From the NCBI RefSeq assembly GCF_014282275.1, contig NZ_VFIA01000039.1:1-47360 (forward strand): a stretch of DNA of 47,360 bases. Reading direction: 5' to 3'. The notes under the pieces were generated by a model. The model was not told the DNA's origin and ran no database searches. It was given only the letters and a program-made list of their open reading frames with translations. This DNA is from Spirosoma utsteinense (GTDB lineage Bacteria; Bacteroidota; Bacteroidia; Cytophagales; Spirosomataceae). Positions 1 through 7,647 of the stretch are shown one piece after another (within the stretch, counting starts at the first letter, position 1; each line of letters opens with the position of its first letter). A program made the position numbers and the translations under genes.

Positions 1-101
1 TACTAGACCGTTTGAGCACCAGCATGACCCATCAAATGGACCGCTTTAGCGACAGAATAACTGAATTATTCGACTTCATGAGAGTGAAAAGGCTTTTATG
101 A
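1..101 (+). CDS. C-terminal end of an unidentified protein (partial, runs off the left edge)
   Basis: An open frame enters from the left edge and stops with TGA at 99-101. From base 3 it gives 32 residues, beginning LDRLSTSMTHQMDRF and ending RVKRLL. The composition (heptad-like hydrophobics, many charged residues) fits the amphipathic helical tail of a real protein. The fragment is too short to assign a family, and there is no start codon in view. It converges on the small minus-strand frame at 140-283. It could also be a chance open frame. Confidence 0.3.
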   Translation, partial: LDRLSTSMTHQMDRFSDRITELFDFMRVKRLL

Positions 102-139
102 GAAAGCCCTGCTCTTTTATATAAGTGGCGATATGTTAA

Positions 140-283
140 CTAGGGTGATTTACGCTTCTTTAGAAACCACCAGAGAGCTATTGCAAGAACCACTATCACC
201 AAAATTGGCACAATAAAGCCGCCTTTGTACACAGTTCCGTAATAATCACCGGGGGCCGGTTGGGTTTGTCTGGTCGTGTTCAT
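140..283 (-). CDS. Small single-span membrane protein, 47 aa, unknown function
   Basis: ATG at 283-281 and TAG at 142-140 give a 47-residue peptide. It has a polar N-terminus (MNTTRQTQPAPGDYYG), one strongly hydrophobic stretch at about residues 22-41 (GFIVPILVIVVLAIALWWFL) and a basic tail (KKRKSP). That is the layout of a single-span inner-membrane peptide with the positive end in the cytoplasm. It lies between the 3' end of the CheB-like gene and the left edge, in the same direction as that gene, with the long inverted repeat of 311-401 between them. No family is recognised. The clear membrane segment and charge pattern argue for a real gene, but the length makes chance possible. Confidence 0.45.
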   Translation of the reverse strand: MNTTRQTQPAPGDYYGTVYKGGFIVPILVIVVLAIALWWFLKKRKSP

Positions 284-310
284 ACTGTTTGAGGTCAAGG
301 ATGTTGTATA

Positions 311-401
311 ATCGCCAAAACGATTAGCTCATGCCTTAATAGACTTTGTTTCTTTAGAAGAAACAAAGTCTATTAAGGCATGAGCTAATCGTTTTGGCGA
401 T
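311..401. repeat. 44-bp perfect inverted repeat with a 3-base centre
   Basis: Bases 311-354 are the exact reverse complement of 358-401, leaving TAG (355-357) as the centre. The right arm is coding sequence of the CheB-like gene, and the left arm supplies its last residues and stop codon. As RNA it would form a very stable 44-bp hairpin, so it can act as a transcription terminator or 3' stabiliser. The perfect match implies a recent inverted duplication or a fold-back artefact. Confidence 0.85.
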
Positions 402-928
402 AAAATCTCAACCGGATGATCCTTCATAATGGCTGACTTAGGCATGCCACTGAACTCAGCCGTTTGGGGGTCCTGGACCATGACGATACCCTCTTCATCA
501 TGGATATGAATGGACCCTAATGTTCCATCCGAACCTGCTCCCGAGAGAATAATACCAATAGCATTGGCTTTTTCGCCCTTGGCTAGTGAGTGAAAGAAAA
601 TATCAACGGCCCAATTGCTGAGATCCGCTGGTTGTCTATCCTGAAGTTGTAAACAACCAGCTTTGATCGTCATCATTTTGTTAATTGGCAGGAGGTAAAC
701 GCAATTGGGTTTAACTTCCTGCTGGTCGTTGGCCCAGCAGACTGGCATAGTGGTATGCTTGGCTAAGAGTTTATCGGCTACACTGATATACTCCCGGTTT
801 AGATGCTGGATGACGATAAAGGCAATTCCTAAAGTAGGGGGTATTTGGTCGAAGAAGCTCCATAAGGGTTCTTGCCCACCAGCTGATACACCAATAGCTG
901 CGATATAGAACTTAGAGTCGTAGGCCAT
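329..928 (-). CDS. Stand-alone CheB-type protein-glutamate methylesterase domain
   Basis: The 199-residue protein is essentially one CheB methylesterase domain with no N-terminal receiver. In classical CheB this domain removes methyl groups from chemoreceptors and deamidates glutamines. All three catalytic positions are recognisable: Ser15 in IGVSAGG, His42 in IVIQHLN and Asp134 in LSGAGSDGT. Stand-alone domains and CheB-CheR-PAS fusions are common in Bacteroidota, where many act outside classical chemotaxis; no CheR or receptor gene is visible here. The start is the ATG at 928, followed directly by the domain. Oddity: residues from about 176 to the end are encoded inside the perfect inverted repeat at 311-401. 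The domain ends near residue 190 and the last nine or so residues (KETKSIKA) come from the inverted copy, so the native C-terminus may have been replaced. Family assignment is sure; the biological target is unknown. Confidence 0.85.
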   Translation of the reverse strand: MAYDSKFYIAAIGVSAGGQEPLWSFFDQIPPTLGIAFIVIQHLNREYISVADKLLAKHTTMPVCWANDQQEVKPNCVYLLPINKMMTIKAGCLQLQDRQPADLSNWAVDIFFHSLAKGEKANAIGIILSGAGSDGTLGSIHIHDEEGIVMVQDPQTAEFSGMPKSAIMKDHPVEILSPKRLAHALIDFVSSKETKSIKA

Positions 929-1279
929 AAGAGAAGTAGTGTTATATAATCAAACCTTAGGTTAACCTGAGAGAAAAGTTAAACAAAACTTAGTTTTGTT
1001 TAACATGCAAAATTGCGTTTTTTATTGAATAAAACCTGGCTGTCAGCTTGGCAAGCCGTTTTCTCGACTGAAAAGTGTTCAGCTTTATTGATACTACTCA
1101 TTAGTTAAAAAAGTACTATTTTCAGTTTTGCTTAAGTTATGAAATACAAAGGGGAAATTTCTTGCAATAACACAATTACAGATGCTTACTAGTATGTTCA
1201 TGAAAACGCTCCCTTATTTTAGCCAACTGCCTGCCCCTGAAGTATGGAAAAAGTGCGTTTGCTGCCTTAAATTGTGAAG
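929..1279. other. AT-rich gene-free stretch upstream of the CheB-like gene
   Basis: About 350 bases without a convincing gene. It holds the presumed promoter of the minus-strand CheB-like gene and two palindromes close to its start: a 10-bp one at 959-968 (AGGTTAACCT) and a 27-base one at 978-1004. A 27-codon open frame at 1194-1277 shows no recognisable protein character. The base composition is clearly more AT-rich than the rest of the window. Confidence 0.5.
978..1004. promoter_or_regulatory. 27-base palindrome, candidate operator
   Basis: GTTAAACAAAACT (978-990) pairs perfectly with AGTTTTGTTTAAC (992-1004) around a single central base. It lies 50-76 bases upstream of the CheB-like start codon (928, minus strand), a usual place for a dimeric regulator's operator. 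A terminator for a lost upstream gene is the alternative. Confidence 0.35.
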
Positions 1280-1347
1280 CATTTAGTTGGCGGTCGGGCT
1301 GCTTCAGTCCCCGTCGGGGAAGTAGCATTCCGGCCGCCAACTAAATG
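1280..1347. repeat. Nested hairpin element: 14-bp inverted repeats around a CRISPR-repeat-like stem
   Basis: CATTTAGTTGGCGG (1280-1293) is the exact reverse complement of 1334-1347. The 40 bases between contain a second stem: GCTGCTTC and GAAGTAGC around CCCC-GTC-GGGG (about 1298-1326). The core, CAGTCCCCGTCGGGGA, resembles the stem of some type I/III CRISPR repeats. There is only one copy and no spacer array, so a REP- or MITE-like palindromic element is equally possible. It sits directly upstream of a broken kinase gene. Confidence 0.6.
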
Positions 1348-1404
1348 GGGAAACCGGCGGACTTGCCGCAGCGCGAAAGCCGGCTTACTCGACGTTTACA
1401 TTCA

Positions 1405-1674
1405 ATGTCAGCATCCACTTTCCGGTTATCTACCGTGGATACCGCTATACTCGACCAACTGCCCGACGGGGTAGCGTGTTACGAAGCGATACGGAATACA
1501 GCCGGCGTTATCACCAACTTCCAGCAAACTTACTGCAATTCACTTTTTGAACAGCTTGCTCCGCCAGCCTAAAAACAGCCTGCGGGTAGGGCCTTTCACC
1601 GATGGCATCATCCTGACCCCGATGAAGGGTCTGTCTTCAAGGTCTTCCTTCCCGTTTACCCAACAACGCCTTAG
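1405..1674 (+). pseudogene. Gutted PAS-domain sensor histidine kinase (N- and C-terminal ends only)
   Basis: From ATG 1405 the frame encodes the start of a sensor PAS domain (AILDQLPDGVACYEAI, then GVITNFQQTYCNSLFEQLA) and hits TAA at 1570-1572. In the same frame, bases 1606-1674 read HHPDPDEGSVFKVFLPVYP and stop with TAG at 1672-1674. That is the typical last strand of a histidine kinase ATPase domain (G-S-x-F-x-V-x-L-P). So the head and the tail of one kinase gene survive and everything between is lost by internal deletion. The stop codon overlaps the 3' end of the convergent heme oxygenase gene by a few bases, as an intact neighbour would. It is a remnant and should not yield a functional kinase. 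The tail assignment rests on about 15 residues. Confidence 0.55.
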
Positions 1675-2270
1675 GCCTGGGGTAGTTCACGACGGCTGTC
1701 GGCCTGCGTTTGTCCGAACAGCTCCTGGTAGACCTGAAACGCCCGTCCGGCAGCTTCCACAACCAGATCGGCCTGTCCGGCACCTTTCTGCGAAATAAAC
1801 GCCCCAAACTCTTTCCATTTAACGCCCGTTTCGGGGCCGTAGCCCCGGTAAAACCGCGCTTTGTGGAGTAGCGGTTCCAGCGCGGGGCTTTGCTGCAGGT
1901 AGAGCCAAACGGTTTTCCCGCCCAGCATCGACCCCTCCCCCACATAAGCAGCTCCCAGTAATTGAACGGGCGACCAGTCGGCAAATACCGATGGGTGCAA
2001 GGAAGGTATAACCAGTTGAAGTTGGGCCAGATCGGCCTGTAGCCAGGGTGTTTTTCGGCGGGTATCGGGCTTATAGGCGTCGAAAAAATCCGGGTGCTGG
2101 TCTATGGCCTGCTCCAGCGCTTCGTGATAGGCAGCATGGGTAAGCAGCAGGTGGCGGTAGGCGTCAGGTGAGAGTGTACCTGCCCGTAAGTCATCGCTGT
2201 AGAGAAGGTGCTCCGTCTTTTCGTGTGACAGACGGGTCTCAGCCCGCAGCCGGTCTAGTAATGTAGTCAT
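1671..2270 (-). CDS. bphO: Biliverdin-producing heme oxygenase (BphO-type)
   Basis: A 199-residue protein of the bacterial heme oxygenase family, which opens heme to biliverdin IXalpha, CO and iron using O2 and reductant. The proximal heme ligand is His16 in the N-terminal LRAETRLSHEKTE helix. The distal-helix signature is GAAYVGEGSMLGG (106-118), matching the Y-V-x-E-G-S-x-L-G-G pattern of the family. Length is normal. It is the last gene of the phytochrome operon, overlapping the preceding response regulator gene by 32 bases, so translation is probably coupled. In that setting its job is to supply the biliverdin chromophore rather than to scavenge iron. A role in iron acquisition cannot be excluded from sequence alone. 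Confidence 0.9.
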   Translation of the reverse strand: MTTLLDRLRAETRLSHEKTEHLLYSDDLRAGTLSPDAYRHLLLTHAAYHEALEQAIDQHPDFFDAYKPDTRRKTPWLQADLAQLQLVIPSLHPSVFADWSPVQLLGAAYVGEGSMLGGKTVWLYLQQSPALEPLLHKARFYRGYGPETGVKWKEFGAFISQKGAGQADLVVEAAGRAFQVYQELFGQTQADSRRELPQA

Positions 2271-2697
2271 GGGAATCGCTACGGAGGTTATCGTCCAGCC
2301 AGAAATGACATAGCCGCTGGAGTAAGGTTCCGGTGGCCTGGTAGGTACCGGGTTTTACGATATAGGCATTGGTACCGGCTTCGTAAGCCTTTCGGATGTC
2401 GGTTGGATTATCGGATGTGCTGAACGCCACAATGGAAAGCCAGCGCGTCCGATCGGTAGAACGTACCCACTCAAGCACATCGAAGCCGCTCATGCCAACT
2501 AGATTGAGGTCCAGCAACATCAGTTTAGGCAGTGGATTGACCTGGTTCAGGTAACGCCCCTGCCCCGAGAGGTACTCGACCGCTTCGGAGCCGCTGTTTA
2601 AAATTGTGTACGTAACGGGACGGTCCAGCTTCCGGATCAGGCGGCTGAATATATCGGCGTCGTCGACGTTGTCTTCTACATATAAGATTTCAGCCAT
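2239..2697 (-). CDS. Single-domain response regulator of the phytochrome (Rcp1-like)
   Basis: A 152-residue receiver domain without an output domain, like the Rcp1-type regulators that pair with cyanobacterial and bacterial phytochromes. The start is ATG 2697, which leads straight into AEILYVEDN; an in-frame ATG at 2772 lies inside the kinase gene and would add 25 residues unrelated to the fold. Acidic pocket Glu8/Asp9, phospho-acceptor Asp63 in MLLDLNL, Thr/Ser at 93-94 and Lys115 in IVKPG are all present, so it should be phosphorylatable. It starts 5 bases after the kinase stop codon and overlaps the heme oxygenase start. It most likely takes phosphate from the adjacent phytochrome kinase; its downstream partner is not encoded here. 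Confidence 0.9.
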   Translation of the reverse strand: MAEILYVEDNVDDADIFSRLIRKLDRPVTYTILNSGSEAVEYLSGQGRYLNQVNPLPKLMLLDLNLVGMSGFDVLEWVRSTDRTRWLSIVAFSTSDNPTDIRKAYEAGTNAYIVKPGTYQATGTLLQRLCHFWLDDNLRSDSHDYITRPAAG

Positions 2698-2702
2698 CTC
2701 GT

Positions 2703-4943
2703 TCAATCGACCGCTATAAGCGGAAAAGAAACAAAAAAAGTAGCGCCCCGGTTTGGTTCGCTCTGGTACCATATTTTGCCGTGATGACGGGTAATAATCC
2801 GCTTCACAATAGCCAGACCAACGCCGGTTCCTTTGAAAGACCGGGCATTTTCCAGGCGTTTGAACAACTCGAACATTTTGTCGGCTTCTTTCATGTCGAA
2901 GCCAATTCCGTTATCGGTTATCGAATAAATAACGTCCTCATCGGTTTGCTTGCCACTGACCTGTATGTGCCCGGCCGGGGTTGACCGCGTATATTTGGCG
3001 GCATTCGTCAACAGGTTCATGAACAGCTGCGAGAGCATCGTCGGGTCGGCATTGATAGCCGGCGTATCAGCGATATCAATGGCCAGGGAGCGGTCTTTCT
3101 CGGTAAGCAGAATCTCGTCCCGCATACTGGTCAACAGGTGATTCATGTCAACCAGCTGGGTGTTGACCTCGGTGCGGCCCATGCGGGAATAGAACAGGAT
3201 GTGGTGAATGAGCGCCCGCATCCGATCAGTGGAATCGATGACTTTCTGGAACAGCGCTCTGGCATCGGGATTGAAGTCGTCGCCATACTCCTCAAGCAAA
3301 ATTTCCGAATAGCACCGGATCGAGGACAGGGGTGTCCGTAAATCGTGTGAAACGGTATAGCTGAATGCATCCAGCTCTTCGTAGGCGGCCTGCAGGCGCT
3401 GGTTGAGTTGCCTGATTTCGTTGGCCTGCCGGGTAACGATCTGGAGAATATCTTCCCGAAGTTTTATAGCAGCAGCGACCTCCGCCTGCCCCCATGGTTC
3501 CGACGTGTTGTGTACCATTTCGGTCCAGGCTTCAAAACTTTTCCGGGGGCCGATCCGATGCTGACCGTCGTCACTAACGGTCACCGCCTTCTGCGGATTA
3601 CCGGCCCAGGTAACCTCCTGAATCCGTTCGGGCTTGAACCAGATCAGGTATTCGTTGAGCTCCCGGGAGAGCACGACGGCGAGTATGCCCGCACCCTGGT
3701 GCCGGAATATCCCGGCGGGTGGATACAGGGCGGGGAGATGGCTGGTCTCCAGAAACGTATCACTGAGGGTGGTTTTAAGCCACTCAGCCAGATCCCGTAC
3801 CGCAGCTTCGTCGGGGGTTGTTCCCAGTCGGTGCTGCTGGTTGTTAAACAGCAATACCGCACCAGAGGCCGCTACCAGATCCAGCGCGGTTACCGAACGT
3901 CGGGTGAGCGCCCGCACCACATCCTCGTCGGCCAGCAGTTGTTCGTGCAGGCGCTGGCCGTTTTCAAGGCTATGCAGAAGCAGGCTCTGGTCTTCTTCTC
4001 CCTTACGAAATTCCAGTGCCGCCGATAGCAGTTGACTCACGAACTTAGCGGCCTGCCGCGCTGCATAATCGACAAAACGGGGTGCATGGTGATGACAGGA
4101 GATCAACCCCCACAACTCGCCCTGGTAAAGCAGCGAAATGCTCATCGATGCCTGAACCCCCATATTGTTGAGGTATTCGATGTGTACCGGCGAAACAGCC
4201 CGCAGGGTCGAATGGGTCAAGTCCAGCGGTGCATCGTTGGGCCAGCCAGGTTGCGACAGGATGGGCGACGGCACACTGCCAGCGTCGGCAATGAGCCGGA
4301 CGAGATTGATTTTGTATAGCTCACGAGCCTGCCGGGGAATATCTGAGGCCGGATAGTGAAGGCCAAGAAACGGTTCCAGCTCCGGCTCCCTGGCTTCGGC
4401 AATGACCTGCCCATGCCAGTCGGCACTGAACCGGTACACCATTACGCGATCGAAACCAATGATGGACTTTACCCGCTGGGCGGTGTTTTGCAACAGATCG
4501 GCCAACTGGCGGCTGGACTGAACCTCGGTCAGGGCGTCGGCAATAAGCCGCTGATTCATGGCCACTTTCGGCTGTTCATCGGTGGGTTCCCATTCCAGCA
4601 GTAGCAACCCCTTGAACGCGTGAACGACCAGATTCCAGAACCGCCCGTCAAGCTGAAGCCGATAGGGATTCAGTGTATCCCATGAATCGTTGCGCTTGCC
4701 GACATTCAGTAGTTCGATGAGTGTGGCGGCTGGCAGGTCCGTTTTGTTCAGAACTTCCGCCAGTGACTGCCCCAGCACGTCGGCAATGGGTTGCCCTACC
4801 AGATCGGCCAGGTTAGCACTTGCATGAACAATCGTGTACGTATCGGGGTGGATAGCGCATAGATAACCATGCGATTGGATGTGTCCCAGAATATGGATTG
4901 GCTCCTGTTCGCAGTTGGTTATATCAACCTCAAAATAAGTCAT
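2703..4943 (-). CDS. bphP: Bacteriophytochrome histidine kinase (PAS-GAF-PHY-HisKA-HATPase)
   Basis: A 746-residue red/far-red photoreceptor kinase. Domains in order: PAS (about 10-120) with the biliverdin-attaching Cys11 in ITNCEQEPIHILG; GAF (about 135-310) with the PASDIP signature (198-203, Asp201) and His254; PHY (about 325-500) with the tongue motif PRKSF (466-470) and WAGNP (446-450); a coiled linker; HisKA with phospho-acceptor His533 in VSHDLRTPL; and an ATPase domain with NLLTNAAKY, DNGIGFD and GTGVGLAIV boxes. The N-terminal Cys identifies the bacterial, biliverdin-using class rather than the plant/cyanobacterial class. Light changes the chromophore state and with it autophosphorylation. 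The operon order bphP - receiver - heme oxygenase makes a self-contained light-sensing module. The expected residues are all present. Confidence 0.95.
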   Translation of the reverse strand: MTYFEVDITNCEQEPIHILGHIQSHGYLCAIHPDTYTIVHASANLADLVGQPIADVLGQSLAEVLNKTDLPAATLIELLNVGKRNDSWDTLNPYRLQLDGRFWNLVVHAFKGLLLLEWEPTDEQPKVAMNQRLIADALTEVQSSRQLADLLQNTAQRVKSIIGFDRVMVYRFSADWHGQVIAEAREPELEPFLGLHYPASDIPRQARELYKINLVRLIADAGSVPSPILSQPGWPNDAPLDLTHSTLRAVSPVHIEYLNNMGVQASMSISLLYQGELWGLISCHHHAPRFVDYAARQAAKFVSQLLSAALEFRKGEEDQSLLLHSLENGQRLHEQLLADEDVVRALTRRSVTALDLVAASGAVLLFNNQQHRLGTTPDEAAVRDLAEWLKTTLSDTFLETSHLPALYPPAGIFRHQGAGILAVVLSRELNEYLIWFKPERIQEVTWAGNPQKAVTVSDDGQHRIGPRKSFEAWTEMVHNTSEPWGQAEVAAAIKLREDILQIVTRQANEIRQLNQRLQAAYEELDAFSYTVSHDLRTPLSSIRCYSEILLEEYGDDFNPDARALFQKVIDSTDRMRALIHHILFYSRMGRTEVNTQLVDMNHLLTSMRDEILLTEKDRSLAIDIADTPAINADPTMLSQLFMNLLTNAAKYTRSTPAGHIQVSGKQTDEDVIYSITDNGIGFDMKEADKMFELFKRLENARSFKGTGVGLAIVKRIITRHHGKIWYQSEPNRGATFFVSFPLIAVD

Positions 4944-5207
4944 TCGTTGAGAGAAACAGCGCAGGCGTGTCGGTAACGGCCTGCAAAACCGATCGATACC
5001 AACAAACCTGAATGGATGCGTTAACTAAATACGCCATCTAGTAAAATCAACTAGATTACAAAGTACACTGTATAGCCGCAAAATACCGGCCCGGTCAGGC
5101 GAATTGTTGGCAAGCGCTGACCTATACAGGTATATTACTGGTACCGGTTACCCGTTACGGGATAGCCGTAATTGATCAAGAGGATACGTCTCATTCCGGA
5201 AAAGTTA
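4944..5207. promoter_or_regulatory. Upstream region of the phytochrome operon, with a small palindrome
   Basis: This 264-base gap must hold the promoter of the phytochrome operon (start 4943, minus). ATCTAGT (5036-5042) and ACTAGAT (5050-5056) form a 7-bp inverted repeat with a 7-base spacer, about 95 bases upstream of the start codon, a possible operator. I find no exact TAnnTTTG box. Nothing coding is visible. Confidence 0.3.
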
Positions 5208-7067
5208 TTAATGGGAAACGGGTTGTCTGGACGCCTGGTAGGTCTGTAGAATCGTCATGATCTTACGCTGTATTTCGGCGTTTTCGTAAACGCCCCGAAA
5301 ATCCAGCGAGTGGGGGCCGTAGGCAAAGACCGGCACCATTATGCCCGAATGGTCGTTGGTGCTGAAGTTTCCGTCGACGTACCCCCGCTTCAGGTTCCCA
5401 TCCAGCAGGCTCAAACCACCCGTTTCGTGGTCGGCCGTGATGATGACCAGCGTCTCCCCGTTCGAATCGGCAAAGCGAATGGCATCCCCAACGGTCTGAT
5501 CGAAATCCAGCATTTCCCGGACCACATAGCCCATCTCGTTGGCGTGGCCACCATAATCGATCTGAGCGCCTTCTGCCATCACAAAAAAACCGGCGGGGTT
5601 ACCTTCCAGCTCATGCAGCGCTTTTTGAAGGCTTTTCTGTAAGAAGTCGGTCCGTCCTTTGTGGAGGGCAACAACCGACTGATCGTCGAGGAGCACGAAG
5701 GGGCGTTTCAAACCGGCCATCTGCTCGAACACGGTTCCCACCTGATAGCCCCGCTGACGCAGTGTGTCCAGCACCTTTTCTTCCTTGAAATACCGGTAAC
5801 CGCCCCCAATCAGGATGTCGACCGGCTCGCGCAGGAAATCATGGGCAATTTCCCGTTCGAACATCCGGTCGGGCTGATGGGCGTAAAAAGCAGCCGGGGT
5901 TGCGTCGGTGATAGCACCCGAGGAGATGAGTCCACTGACCATGTTCCATTTCCGGATCAGCGTCGGGATAGCCGGCAGAGACCGACCCGTTGAGTCGACC
6001 CCAATGGCGCGGTTATTCGTTTTTTGCCCGGTCGCCATGGCCGTTGCTCCGGCCGCCGAATCGGTGATGTAGGTATCTGCCGCGCTGGTCTTCGAGAAAC
6101 CGATATTGAGAAGCTTCGCCAGGTTCAGGTCACCCCGGTTGGCAGTCAGACCAGCGTAAATCTGGGCCAGGCCCATACCGTCGCCAATCAGCAGAATCAC
6201 GTTCCGGACCCGGCTGCGGCTGTCGTTGTTGCGGTAGGTAGGCTGGTATAACGAATGGGGTGTGGGGTGTTGGTATTCAGCGGTCTGGCGCTGCCGCAGA
6301 AACTGCCCAAGCCCGGCTATCTGGTCGGTGTTGATGTAGTCGACATCCAGGTTCATCAGGGTCTTCCAGGTATTGATATTATCGGGTGTTGCCCAGAGCC
6401 GGATTTTTTTGCCTTGCTTGTGTACCTGCTCAATGACCCGCTGAATCGCTTCCCGCTCTTTTTTGACAATAAGTCCTTTCCCGTTCCAACGCGTATAGGT
6501 CGTGAAGGACTGACTAATCAGGCCAACGTGCGCCAGTTGATCGGGTGTGTAGGCCACATTGGGGCGTCCATCGAACTGAATCCAGGCCGGGTAACGGTCA
6601 AACTGGTCAGGGGCCGGAATATTGCCGCTCACGACGACCTGTATCTTTCCACCGGCACCAAACACGTCGGGATACGCGCTGAGCGAACGCACCAGCAGCG
6701 GTAATGAAATGTGAGCCGGTGTTTTCAAGTCGATGAGCCATTGCAGCCCATAGGCGGCATCGGCGTATGCCTTCCCCTTGTTGGCGCGCACTTTTTCAAC
6801 CATTGGATTGACATAAAGAGCCTCCAGCGTCCGGTTGGCCGTGATAGCCGTAGAGTCATGAGCCACGTAAAGCCGACCATCGAGGGCATATATGTCGGCT
6901 TCGAGGGACCCGAACTGCTGGTCGTAGGCTTTCCAGAATGGAATAGTCTGCTCGTAATCATTATGCGAATGCGCCTGAGCCGGCGAGTAGGTTCGTGCCG
7001 GCTGGGCAACGGCCAGGCACACCGAGCCGAACCACATCAGCAGGGCCGGCAAAACGAGCTTATACAT
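5208..7067 (-). CDS. Secreted glycerophosphodiesterase-like / alkaline phosphatase fusion
   Basis: The chosen start, ATG 7067, gives 619 residues beginning with a classical signal peptide (MYKLVLPALLMWFGSVCLAVA-Q). Domain 1 (about 30-260) is of the glycerophosphodiester phosphodiesterase / PI-PLC-like barrel type: AHSHNDYE (32-38), then SLEADIYALDGRLYVAHD with the Glu/Asp metal ligands and second His. Domain 2 (about 285-610) is an alkaline phosphatase: LLIGDGMG (metal Asp296), nucleophile Ser337 in TDSAAGATA, GAQIDYGGHAN, ADHETGG and NDHSG. The two activities in series would split a phosphodiester and then release phosphate, which suggests phosphate scavenging from lipid head groups in the periplasm or outside. 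The frame stays open upstream for another 90 codons that encode an unrelated phospholipase C fragment (see 7068-7337), so translation might also begin at 7337. Confidence 0.88.
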   Translation of the reverse strand: MYKLVLPALLMWFGSVCLAVAQPARTYSPAQAHSHNDYEQTIPFWKAYDQQFGSLEADIYALDGRLYVAHDSTAITANRTLEALYVNPMVEKVRANKGKAYADAAYGLQWLIDLKTPAHISLPLLVRSLSAYPDVFGAGGKIQVVVSGNIPAPDQFDRYPAWIQFDGRPNVAYTPDQLAHVGLISQSFTTYTRWNGKGLIVKKEREAIQRVIEQVHKQGKKIRLWATPDNINTWKTLMNLDVDYINTDQIAGLGQFLRQRQTAEYQHPTPHSLYQPTYRNNDSRSRVRNVILLIGDGMGLAQIYAGLTANRGDLNLAKLLNIGFSKTSAADTYITDSAAGATAMATGQKTNNRAIGVDSTGRSLPAIPTLIRKWNMVSGLISSGAITDATPAAFYAHQPDRMFEREIAHDFLREPVDILIGGGYRYFKEEKVLDTLRQRGYQVGTVFEQMAGLKRPFVLLDDQSVVALHKGRTDFLQKSLQKALHELEGNPAGFFVMAEGAQIDYGGHANEMGYVVREMLDFDQTVGDAIRFADSNGETLVIITADHETGGLSLLDGNLKRGYVDGNFSTNDHSGIMVPVFAYGPHSLDFRGVYENAEIQRKIMTILQTYQASRQPVSH

Positions 7068-7337
7068 GGATTTATACAGGATTACCTTAGTTGTATTCGG
7101 GAGACGAATAGCCCGCTGATCGTTGAAGCCGCCTACCTCCGGCGATATACCTAACCGGTGATCGAAAGACCGATTTTCCGGCATCAGAAAAACAATGTGC
7201 CCGGCATCGTAAAAAGTACTGTTAACGGCCGGGTTGATAGCCAGTGCTTTCCCGATCGCAGGTGGCAAGGTGTTGGTCAGCGTGGCACCACCCGTGAGCA
7301 GGGTAGCTTTCTTTAAAAAATTCCGATGATTGTTCAT
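7068..7337 (-). pseudogene. N-terminal remnant of a phosphocholine-specific phospholipase C, in frame with the phosphatase gene
   Basis: Ninety codons from ATG 7337 carry a Tat-like leader (RNFLKKATLLTGGATL), then STFYDAGHIVFLMPENRSFDH, the signature start of secreted phosphocholine-specific phospholipases C, and a shortened GFNDQRAIRLP segment. The homology ends about 80 residues in and the frame runs directly into the signal peptide of the GDPD/phosphatase gene at 7067. No other part of the roughly 800-residue phospholipase is present. The simplest reading is a deletion that joined the 5' end of one phosphate-scavenging gene to another. The remnant may still provide the promoter and even a start codon. 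Confidence 0.75.
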
Positions 7338-7647
7338 TGATTACTCCTGTTCCTCAGCCCTTGTTTTTGGTAGGAACACAGGGCCAATCATCTGTTTGGT
7401 TGAGGGCTTAAAACTAACGCCGGGGAAGAGCAAACGAATCGAACAAGGTGTTACGAAACTATTATGTTATCCGGTTGCCAGATGGGTGCGTACGCCAGAC
7501 TGGCGCTACCCAGCGATCACAACCGGTTGGTATCGGGATAAACACCCCCGATGGGCCGGTACCGGCAAGCGAATGATAATGGTGGGGTAACACCAATTGA
7601 TACCCGGCCTGTGTTATCTCCCCAGCCAACAAAAAATTTGAATTCCA
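7338..7647. other. Gene-free stretch between divergent genes
   Basis: About 310 bases between the minus-strand phospholipase remnant and the plus-strand small gene at 7648. An 86-codon open frame here has no protein-like character. A short stem (ATCGGG ... CCCGAT, near 7533-7554) is visible. The promoters for both directions should lie here, but I cannot point to exact boxes. Confidence 0.4.

Noticed and set aside
311..401. The inverted repeat as a transposon end
   Set aside because: The arms are adjacent with only three bases between and one arm is host coding sequence; no transposase or target duplication is associated.
1298..1326. CRISPR array
   Set aside because: Only one repeat-like stem, no spacers, no second repeat and no cas genes in the window.
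7330..7590. 86-codon open frame on the plus strand
   Set aside because: Overlaps the start of the phospholipase remnant and has a random-looking product.
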